From Tridacna crocea (Eukaryota > Mollusca > Bivalvia > Cardiida > Cardiidae): 64,000 bases of DNA. A model generated the notes under the pieces. It ran no database searches. It saw nothing but the letters and a program-made list of their open reading frames with translations, and was not told the origin of the DNA. Shown here in pieces: positions 56,060-64,000 of this stretch. Both the position numbers and the translations under genes were made by a program. The stretch's first letter is position 1; each line of letters starts with the position of its first letter. The DNA lies in the NCBI GenBank assembly GCA_943736015.1, contig OX031062.1, positions 60,562,962 through 60,626,961 on the forward strand, given 5' to 3'.

Positions 56060-57345
56060 AGCTCCAATGGCCAAAGGCCAGTGGGCCTATGACATGGCCC
56101 TGTGTCCGTCCGTGTGTGCATGCCCCCATGTGTGCATTAACTTTTATTTCAAACATCTTCTTCTTTGAAACTACCTTCTCAAATTTGATGAAACTTCACA
56201 GAAATGATCCTGCCATGGTCCTCTTCAGAATTCCTTGAAAGAATTTGACTCTTTCAAAAACTCTGGTTGCCATGGCAACAAACAGAAAAGTACTGAACAT
56301 TTTTAAAAATCTTCTGCTCTGAAACCATAAGGCCTAGGGCTACCAAATTTGGCATGTAGCTTTATCTAGTAGACCTTTACCAAGTTCCTTCAAATAATAG
56401 CCCTGGGGTCAAATTGGCCCACCCTGGGGGTCAGAAATTTTATATGGGCTTATACAAGGAAAACTTTAAAGTCCTTCTGGCACCTAGCCATAGGGCCTAG
56501 GGCTGCCGAATTTGACATGTATCTTTATCAAGCGGTTGTCTACCAAAAGTGCCCAAATGATAGCCCAGGGGTCAAATTTGGCCCAGCCCCGGGGATCACA
56601 AGTTTTGTATGGGCTTATATAGGGAAAACTTTAAAAATCTTCTTGTACCAAGCCATAAGGCCTAGTGCTACTCAATTTTGCATCTAGCTTTATCAAGTGG
56701 TTGTCTACCAAATTTGCCCAAATCATAGCCATGGGATTAAATTTGGCCCAGTCCTGGGGGTCACAAGTTCATATTGTTCATATTGGATTTTTAAAAAATA
56801 ATATACTTGTACCTAGCCATAAGGCCTATGGCTACCAAATTTTGCATGTAGCTTTATCCAGTGGGCCTCTACCAGGAGGGCCCAAATTATAGACTTGGGT
56901 CAAGTTTGTCCTCACACCAGGGATTGCAAGTTTACATGGGCTTTTGAGATGAAAACTTTCTAAGTCATCTTGTTACTAACCATGATAAAGACTAAGGCTA
57001 CTAAATTTAGCCCTGTCTCATAGGTTTCATGTTTTACAGGCCTTTTATTGAGAAAACTTCGAAAATTTTCTTGTTAATATCCACACATTCTAGACCTATA
57101 TCATATGGAATGGGGCCTTATTTTGTGGACCTTCGCCAGGATTCAAGTAATTATAGTTTTGTGAGCAAAACTGGCTTTGCAAAGGGGGGGGGGGAGGGGT
57201 CACAATTTTCTTGTAGGATTTTATAAAAGAATTTTTGTATGCCCTCAAGTTTGAAACCAATTGGCCAAATATTGTAATGTTTGACTTGTAGTGTTTTTAC
57301 TCATAAGGAAGTGGAGTGATACAGGGCCATCATGGCCCTCTTATA
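56060..57345. repeat. Bivalve-type tandem repeat, ~165-bp units
   Basis: Head AATGGCCAAAGGCCAGTGGG and GTGTCCGTCCGTGTGTGC. Then about five units (56.33, 56.50, 56.67, 56.82, 56.99 kb) with CATAAGGCCTAGGGCTACC, TAGCTTTATC and GGGTCA. The tail is GATACAGGGCCATCATGGCC. Short open frames in it are not genes. Confidence 0.8.
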
Positions 57346-57362
57346 TGTTGTGATACCCAGTG

Positions 57363-57670
57363 TTATTGAACTCTTTTCCAGCTGACAAGTTTTCTGACTT
57401 ACCCAAATTGAAACCATTTGCAGATAACAGAATAAATGTGACTCAAAAATTGAAATTTGGCATGGGAAGGACAGAAAACACAGAGTTCGGCTTATTTATG
57501 GGATTATGTACGATCCATGCAACTTAGGAATTTTATACTCGTCTATGTTGTAAGCATTTGAATACCACTCATTTGACGGGAGCTATCTTTGAAATAGAAG
57601 AAATATTGTGGCAAAAGACAAAAAATGCTATTTATCAGCATTTTATCTTTTCTCTACATCGTTTCTGAAT
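57363..57670 (+). mobile_element. Two decayed F1 pieces
   Basis: An A arm at 57363-57487 breaks at ACAGAAAACACAG. A second, poorly paired hairpin (AAATGCTATTTATCAGCATT) lies at 57530-57670. Confidence 0.6.
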
Positions 57671-57808
57671 GGCAGTGGCTCATGTCCAACGATCCAAAAA
57701 ACTCGCGGATCAGTTCGGAAAGGGTTTATTATCTACTAAAAACCGAAGAGGAATGCGGAAACCCAAGAAGTTACAAGCTCTTGAACCCTGCACAAACTAT
57801 TACATGTT

Positions 57809-58024
57809 TTAACCCATTACCACACAATCCCTACTTTTGATGACCTGTACAGTGGAGCCTTTAAAGAACATTGTTGGAAAAGGAGAAAATGTTACCAGCA
57901 TTTTCTCCTTTTCCCCACAATGCTCTATACTGTTTACAAAACAATTTTCAAGGCTTTATTTTGTCATCTGCAAATGCTTTCGATTTGGACAAGCCTGAAA
58001 TATTGCCGTTTGGTGATGAGTTGA
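57809..58024 (-). mobile_element. F1, complete, short stem
   Basis: TTAA 57809-57812. The left stem tip lost GCTGG (AAAATGTTACCAGC). Right end GATGAGTTGA. Confidence 0.85.
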
Positions 58025-58027
58025 CTA

Positions 58028-58094
58028 TCCAGTCTGATCTTGATCTACACTGTCTGCAAAAGGTCAGTTAGTCACGCTTAGCAGCCTAAGGATT
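58028..58094. repeat. E element, half
   Basis: CAGTCTGATCTTGATCTACA, then CTGCAAAAGGTCAGTTAGTC. Confidence 0.65.
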
Positions 58095-58264
58095 GAAAAA
58101 AAGTTGCGGGAAAAGTAGAAAATGTTGATAACCAGTATTTTCTTCTTTTGTCACGAGGATTTATATTCTCTCGGACACAAATCTTATTTCTTGAGTCACA
58201 CCTTAGTTGTCGTCCACAAAAGTTTTCAATTTGGACTGGTCTAAGATGTGTGGTAAAGGGTTAA
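58095..58264 (-). mobile_element. F1, decayed, at the head of the 1.26-kb array
   Basis: GTTGCGGGAAAAGTAGAAAA hairpin and an A arm TTTTCAATTTGGACTGGTC ending GGTAAAGGGTTAA. The same A arm recurs at 59.52 and 60.78 kb. Confidence 0.7.
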
Positions 58265-59169
58265 TCGCTCATAGAGCAGTATCAAAGACAGCAGAATAAT
58301 CAACACCAAATGGTGGACCCGACGTAAATAGGTTCATTACCCAAGTTGAGGTTCAAAAACCGACACAACATGAGAGAATGGACCCGAATTATGAGGTAAG
58401 CAGAGGTGCGACAAAGAAAAGACCCCTTTTCTGGTGTCCCGGCTGCTTCAAGTTTACTGAGGCGTATAAAAACTTTTGCAGCACCGAAAAAGGAACCATG
58501 TAGAAAATTTGAATATTACATGCAGAAAACACACAATTTCAAAACTTTTTATGTTGCTAATAGTTTCTTAGAACCGTTCCAGACTTCATGGCGAGGTTTT
58601 GAAGTAGAAAAATCAACCCTAAATACCTTTAATAATCATTTAAAGTTCAGGACACCCTTTTGTGGTGGCGGGTGAAATTTGTCCAAAAACGCTCGAGTGT
58701 TCCGTGCAATGGCTGCCATGGCATGACAACGGGTACCCGATAAAAAGATACCCCGATGCGCGACAGGTAAATTTCCCCCTTTATGGTGCTGCGAAAAGTT
58801 TCGCCGATATCCGGCCATTTTGAAGGAAAACTTTTGCAGCACGAAAAGAGGGACCACATAGAAAAATCTCAAATTGCAAATACACAAGATGCCAATTTTG
58901 TATTTTTATGCCACAGAAATGTAGTTGGAATTGCTCTCGATTATACAGCAAGTTTTTTATGTCCGGAAAAAGATCCCAAGTGGTCAAAATAATCTGTCAA
59001 ACTTTCGGTCCCCTTTTCTCATGGCGCGTTTTTTGTGCTCCAAATCAAGAAAATTTTTGTGAAAGCTGTTCGGCCCCTGTCAAGTCGTACCCGAACGTAA
59101 AATTAACATTGAGTTTGATAAAATAGAGGGTTTTATCATTTTGTTTTTACATTTTTGGATGTTACACGC

Positions 59170-59258
59170 GACTGACTGACCTTTTGCGGACAATTTAGAT
59201 CAAGATCACACTTCACAGAACCGAAAGTCTGATCTTTGATCTTCATTTTCCCATAAGG
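59170..59258. repeat. E element of array unit 1
   Basis: ACTGACCTTTTGCGGACAAT, then CAAGATCACACTTCACAG / AAAGTCTGATCTTTGATC. Counterparts lie at 60431-60519, 61682-61748 (one arm deleted) and 63036-63123. Confidence 0.75.
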
Positions 59259-59330
59259 AAATGCCGCGCCCCCCCCCCCCCCTTGAAAGATTCATTTGGA
59301 ACAGAAAAATTTTAGTTTTTACTATAGGCT

Positions 59331-59528
59331 TTAAAACCTTTACCAAACAATTCCTGATTTTTACGGTCCTGATATCGAAGCCTTTTGAAAACGTTATGGG
59401 AAACCAAAAAAAAAAAAATGCTGGTAAAAATACTCTCAGACACAAATCCTTTTTCTTGATTCATATCTTAGTAGTCGTCCACAAAAGTTTTCAATTTGGA
59501 CTGGTCTAAGATGTGTGGTAAAGGGTTA
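59331..59528 (-). mobile_element. F1, hairpin lost, between array units 1 and 2
   Basis: TTAA 59331-59334 and 59525-59528. B arm TTCCTGATTTTTACGG, A run, then A arm. A near-identical copy lies at 60586-60781. Confidence 0.8.
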
Positions 59529-60585
59529 ATCACAGAGGAGTATCAAAGACAGCAGAATAATCAACATCAAATGGTGGACCCGAGGGAAATAGGTTCATTA
59601 CCCAAGTTGAGGTTCAAAAACCGACACAACACGAGAAAAGGGACCCGAATTATGAGGTAAGCAGAGGCGCGACAAAGAAAAGACCCCTTTTCTGGTGTCC
59701 CGGCTGTTTCAAGTTTACTGAGGCGTAGAAAAACTTTTGCAGCACCGAAAAAGGTTCCATGTAGAAAATTTGAATATTATATGCAGAAAACACACAATTT
59801 CAAAACGTTTGATGAGGCCTAAAGTTTCTTAGAACCGTTCCAGACTTCATGGCGAGGTTTTGAAGTAGAAAAATTAACCCTAAATAGCTTTAATAATCAG
59901 TTAAACTTGCGGTCACCCTTTTGTGGTGGCGGGTGAAATTTGTCCAAAAATGCTCGAGTGTTCTATGCAATGGCTGCCATGGCATGACAACGGGTACCCG
60001 ATAAAAAGGTATCCCGATGCGCGACAGGTAAAATTCCCCTTTTATGGTGCTGCGAAAAGTTTAGCCGATATCCGGCCATTTTGAAGGAAAACTTTTGCAG
60101 CACGAAAAGAGGGACCACATAGAAAAATCTCAAATTGCAAATACACCAGATGCTAATTTGGTATTTTTATGCCACAGAAATATAGTTGAAATTGCTCTCG
60201 ATTGTACAGCAAGTTTTTGGTGTCCGGAAAAAGATCCAAAGTGGTCGAAATAATCTGTCAAACTTTCGGTCGCCTTTTCTCATGGCGCGTTTTTTGTGCT
60301 CCCAATCAAGAAAATTTTTGTGAAAGCTATTCGGCCCCTGTCAAGTCGTACCCGAACGTAAAATCAACACTGACTTTGATAAAATAGAGGGTTTTATCAT
60401 TTTGTTTTTACTTTTTTGGCTGTTACAGGCGTCTGACTGACCTTTTGCGGACAATTCAGATCAAGATCAGACTTCACAGAACCTAAAGTCTGATCTTTGA
60501 TCTTCATTTTCCCATAAGGAAATGCCGCCCCCCCCCCTTGAAAGATTCATTTGGAACAGAAAAATTTTAGTTTTTACTATAGGCT

Positions 60586-60781
60586 TTAAACCATTTACCA
60601 AACAATTCCTGATTTTTACGGTCCTGATATCGAAGCCTTTTGAAAACGTTATGGGAAACCAAAAAAAAAATGCTGGTAAAAATACTCTCAGACACAAATC
60701 CTTTTTCTTGATTCATATCTTAGTAGTCGTCCACAAAAGTTTTCAATTTGGACTGGTCTAAGATGTGTGGTAAAGGGTTAA
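60586..60781 (-). mobile_element. F1, hairpin lost, between array units 2 and 3
   Basis: TTAA 60586-60589 and 60778-60781. It differs from the 59331 copy mainly in A-run length. Confidence 0.8.
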
Positions 60782-61807
60782 TCACAGAGGAGTATCAAAG
60801 ACAGCAGAATAATCAACATCAAATGGTGGACCCGAGGGAAATAGGTTCATTACCCAAGTTGAGGTTCAAAAACCGACACAACACGAGAAAAGGGACCCGA
60901 ATTATGAGGTAAGCAGAGGCGCGACAAAGAAAAGACCCCTTTTCTGGTGTCCCGGCTGTTTCAAGTTTACTGAGGCGTAGAAAAACGTTTGCAGCACCGA
61001 AAAAGGTACCATGTAGAAAATTTGAATATTACATGCAGAAAACACACAATTTCAAAACGTTTGATGAGGCCTAAAGTTTCTTAGAACCGTTCCAGACTTC
61101 ATGGCGAGGTTTTGAAGTAGAAAAATTAACCCTAAATAGCTTTAATAATCAGTTAAACTTGAGGTCATCCTTTTGTGGTGGCGCGTGAAATTTGTCCAAA
61201 AATGCACCAGTGTTCCGTGCAATGGCGGCCATGTCATGACAACGGGTACCCGATAAAAAGGTACCCCGATGCGCGACAGGTAAAATTCCCCTTTTATGGT
61301 GCTGCGAAAAGTTTCGCCCATATCCGGCCATTTTGAAGGAAAACTTTTGCAGCACGAAAAGAGGGACCGCATAGAAAAATCTCAAATTGCAAATACACAA
61401 GATGCCAATTTTGTATTTTTATGCCACAGAAATGTAATTGGAATTGCTCTCGATTGAACAGCAAGTTTTTCATGTCCGGAAAAAGATCCAAAGTGGTCGA
61501 AATAATCAGTCAAACTTTCGGTCCCCTTTTCTCATGGCGCGTTTTTTGTGCTCCAAATCAAGAAAATTTTTGTGAAAGCTATTCGGCCCCCGGCAAGTCG
61601 TACCCGAACGTAAAATCAACATTGACTTTGAAAAGATAGAGGGTTTTATCATTTTACTTTTATATTTTTGGATGTTACACGCGACTGACTGACCTTTTGC
61701 GGACAATTTAGATCAAAGTCTGATCTTTGATCTTCATTTTCCCATAAGGAAATGCCCTCTCCTGAAAGATTCATTAGAACAGCAAAATTTTAGTTTTTAC
61801 TATAGGC

Positions 61808-62026
61808 TTAACCCTTTACCAAAAAATCCCTGGTTTTTACGGCCCTAATATAGAAGCCTTTTGAAAACAATGTGAGAAAAGAAGAAAATGCTGGTAACAG
61901 CATTTTCTCCTTTTCCCACAATGTTTTCTACCTTGCTGTAAACATTTTAATTCTTTATTAATGTGTATTTTGTTGTCTGCGAGTGCTTTCTTTTTAGATC
62001 AATCTAAAGTTTTGTCGTTTCAGTTA
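61808..62026 (-). mobile_element. F1, nearly complete
   Basis: TTAA 61808-61811. Hairpin GATAACAG-type with one base lost at the tip. The right end has decayed (GTCGTTTCAGTTA). Confidence 0.85.
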
Positions 62027-62042
62027 CTTAGCAGGATGAAGT

Positions 62043-62139
62043 TTAACCCATTACCACACAATCCCTACTTTTGATGATCCTTAGAAAGAAGCCGTTAGAA
62101 AACATTGTGGGAAAAGGAGAAAATGTTGGTAACCAGCAG
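62043..62139 (-). mobile_element. F1, cut at the tip by array unit 4
   Basis: TTAA 62043-62046. The B arm and left stem reach GTTGGTAACCAGCA, and the array unit starts at the next base. Confidence 0.85.
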
Positions 62140-63183
62140 AGGAGTGTCAAAGACAGGAGAATAAACAACACCAAATGGTGGACCCGAGGGAAATAGGTTC
62201 ATTACCCAAGTTGAGGTTCAAAAACCGACACAACACGAGAAAAGGGACCCGAATTATGAGGTAAGCAGATGCGCGACAAAGAAAAGACCCCTTTTCTGGT
62301 GTCCCGGCTGTTTCAAGTTTACTGAGGCGTAGAAAAACTTTTGCAGCACCGAAAAAGGTACCATGTAGAAAATTTGAATATTACATGCAGAAAACACACA
62401 ATTTCAAAACGTTTGATGAGGCCTAAAGTTTCTTAGAACCGTTCCAGACTTCATGGCGAGGTTTTGAAGTAGAAAAATTAACCCTAAATAGCTTTAATAA
62501 TCAGTTAAACTTGAGGTCATCCTTTTGTGGTGGCGCGTGAAATTTGTCCAAAAATGCACCAGTGTTCCGTGCAATGGCGGCCATGTCATGACAACGGGTA
62601 CCCGATAAAAAGGTACCCCGATGCGCGACAGGTAAAATTCCCCTTTTATGGTGCTGCGAAAAGTTTAGCCGATATCCGGCCATTTTGAAGGAAAACTTTT
62701 GCAGCACGAAAAGAGGGACCACATAGAAAAATCTCAAATTGCAAATACACCAGATGCTAATTTGGTATTTTTATGCCACAGAAATATAGTTGCGATTGTT
62801 CTCCATTGTACAGCAAGTTTTTGATGTCCGGAAAAAGATCCAAAGTGGTCGAAATAATCAGTCAAACTTTCGGTCCCCTTTTCTCATGGCGCGTTTTTTG
62901 TGCTCCAAATCAAGAAAAATTTTTGTGAAAGCTGTTCGGCCCCTGTCAAGTCGTACCCGAACGTAAAATTAACACTGACTTTGAAAAGACAGAGGGTTTT
63001 ATCATTTTGTTTTTACATTTTTGGATGTTACACGCGACTTACTCACCTTTTGCGGACAATTTAGATCAAGATCAGACAACACAGAAGCTGAAGTCTGATC
63101 TTTGATCTACATTTTCCCATAAGGAAATCCCCCCGCTCGAAAGATTCATTTAGAACAGCAAAATTTTAGTTTTTACTTTCGGC

Positions 63184-63395
63184 TTAACCCGTTACCAATC
63201 AATCCCTTGTTTTTACGGTCCTAATATATAGAAGAATTTTGAAAACAATGTGGGAAAAGAAGAAAATGCCGGTAACCAATGTTTTCTATCCTGCTGTAAA
63301 CATTTTAATTCTTTAGTAACGTGTTATTTTGTTGTCTGCAAGTGCTTTCATTTTAGACCAATCTTAAGTTTTGTCGTTTCAGTTACTTAGCATTT
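63184..63395 (-). mobile_element. F1, tip lost
   Basis: TTAA 63184-63187. GAAAATGCCGGTAACCAA jumps to TGTTTTCTATCC. The right end matches that of the 61808 copy (GTCGTTTCAGTTACTTAGCA). Confidence 0.8.
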
Positions 63396-63710
63396 TCTCC
63401 TTTTCCCACAATGGTTTCTTCCTTTCCTCAAACAAATTTGAATTCTTTAGTCACATTTATTTTGTCGTCTGCAAATTCTTTCAATTGGACCAGTCTAAAA
63501 TTTTGTCGTTTGGTAGAGTTAATTAAATTCTTTATTGGTTACCAGCATTTTCTCCTTTTCCCACAATGTTTTCTGCCCTTCCTAAAACAAATTTGAATTC
63601 TTTAGTTACATTATAATGTCGTCTGCAAATGCCTGCAAATGCTTTCAATTTGGACCAGTCTAAAATTTTGTCGTTTGGTAAAGAGTTAATTAAATTCTTT
63701 ATTGGTTACA
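63390..63710 (-). repeat. Half-F1 unit in tandem
   Basis: The right stem arm plus A arm occurs twice (63391-63525 and 63540-63690). Both are followed by GTTAATTAAATTCTTTATTG and GTTAC, as if a half-element of ~155 bp was duplicated. Confidence 0.8.
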
Positions 63711-64000
63711 TATCACTGCAGCCAATGCCCTTTTTTCCCCAATGTTTTTGCCGTATCAGTACCAGATACCAGTCATATATGATGCGATGAATTACATTCC
63801 AGCCATTGGGTGACTTTCAGACGCCAAATATATCAATTTCCGACTTCTTACCATTGAATACTATTCCAGTGAAACTCCGAAAAATCATCTTCTTGTAGAC
63901 TTACCTTATGACGATCGGACCATGGGCATCCTGATCTTGATCTATGACGTCTGGGATAGATGTTGTTTCGCTGATAGTGCTAAATGATTTAACAATCATT
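63711..64000. other. Window end, nothing recognised
   Basis: A possible F1 scrap lies at 63728-63750 (CCAATGTTTTTGCCGTATCA). An E-like GATCTTGATCTATGACG lies near 63932. Confidence 0.4.

Larger units (their letters stand above)
58265..63123 (+). repeat. Four-unit tandem array, ~1.26 kb per unit
   Basis: Units start near 58276, 59537, 60789 and 62141 (landmark GTATCAAAGACAGCAGAATA). Shared landmarks in order are AAATGGTGGACCCGA, AAAGACCCCTTTTCTGGTGT, ACTTCATGGCGAGGTTTTGA, CGATGCGCGACAGGTAAA, GCGCGTTTTTTGTGCTCC and TCGTACCCGAACGTAAAAT, then an E element and an F1-like piece. Units 2 and 3 are closest to each other. Unit 3 is longer because of F1 copies at its end, and unit 4 ends near 63.12 kb. 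Short open frames of 60-90 residues recur but show no known domain and differ between units. Confidence 0.9.

Noticed and set aside
56665-56892. 75-residue frame at 56.7 kb
   Set aside because: Lies wholly within the ~165-bp tandem repeat units.
58406-62737. Recurrent 60-90-residue frames in the 1.26-kb array, possible gene family
   Set aside because: Frames are not conserved between units beyond DNA identity, lie on both strands, and show no domain.

Overview
This window looks like eukaryotic, AT-rich, intron-bearing DNA from an invertebrate. A bivalve mollusc is my best guess. The evidence is several interspersed repeats of the kind I associate with bivalve genomes: units ending in 'GGGCCATCATGGCCCTC', 'GGTGAGC' and 'GACGGACGGAC' tails, and palindromes around 'GATCAAGATCAGACTGCA'. 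The species cannot be read from the sequence. There are no operons, CRISPR arrays or other bacterial features.

Two host genes are supported. (1) On the minus strand, 15 exons between 36725 (ATG) and 1674 (stop) join with consistent splice phases into one 1126-residue frame. I do not recognise the protein, which is mostly low-complexity and charged, with one predicted coiled coil and one strongly basic patch. (2) On the plus strand, 3 exons between 44005 and 48583 encode a 450-residue protein. It has a signal peptide and two tandem tyrosine-phosphatase-like (DSP/DUF442-type) domains. The first domain has lost the P-loop arginine. The two genes are head to head, about 7.3 kb apart.

Almost everything else is repeats. 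The dominant one, called F1 here, is a ~228-bp element bounded by TTAA, with ends CCCTTTACC / GGTAAAGGG (or CCATTACC / GGTAATGG) and a ~65-bp near-perfect hairpin in the middle. I count roughly 60 complete or nearly complete copies and about 25 fragments, making up perhaps a quarter to a third of the window. In F1 entries, 'A arm' means the side reading ACCAAACGACAAAATTTTAG, 'B arm' the side reading ACCACACAATCCCTACTTTT, and + means A arm on the left. Subfamilies differ in the arms and stem tip: F1-B has 'TTTACTCCATAGATACTC' ends and a 'GCTCGTGACGAGC' tip, F1-C has 'CCCAAACAAGCCC' ends and a 'GCTCGTAACGAGC' tip, and F1-D has 'CCCAAACGGC' or 'CCCAAACAATCCCTGG' ends with the common tip. Copies nested in other copies, and an empty-site paralogue at 4.39 kb, show that F1 duplicates TTAA on insertion, as piggyBac-type elements do.

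Other families are: E (short palindrome around GATCAAGATCAGACTGCA), G (fold-back with 'GTATTCACCAACCATTCTT' ends), J ('CAGCCTGCGCAG' hairpin ending in GCATTAAGCCCC), tRNA-derived SINEs, and an LTR mini-element fossil at 9.7-10.2 kb. There are also tandem arrays at 28.2, 40.4-41.2, 55.2-55.9, 56.3-57.3 and 63.4-63.7 kb, a four-unit ~1.26-kb array at 58.3-63.1 kb, and an inverted minisatellite at 25.9-26.9 kb.

Layout: 1.6-36.7 kb is the long minus-strand gene, with introns loaded with F1 copies. 36.7-44.0 kb is intergenic with dispersed repeats. 44.0-48.6 kb is the phosphatase-like gene with F1 in both introns. 48.6-64 kb is repeats only.
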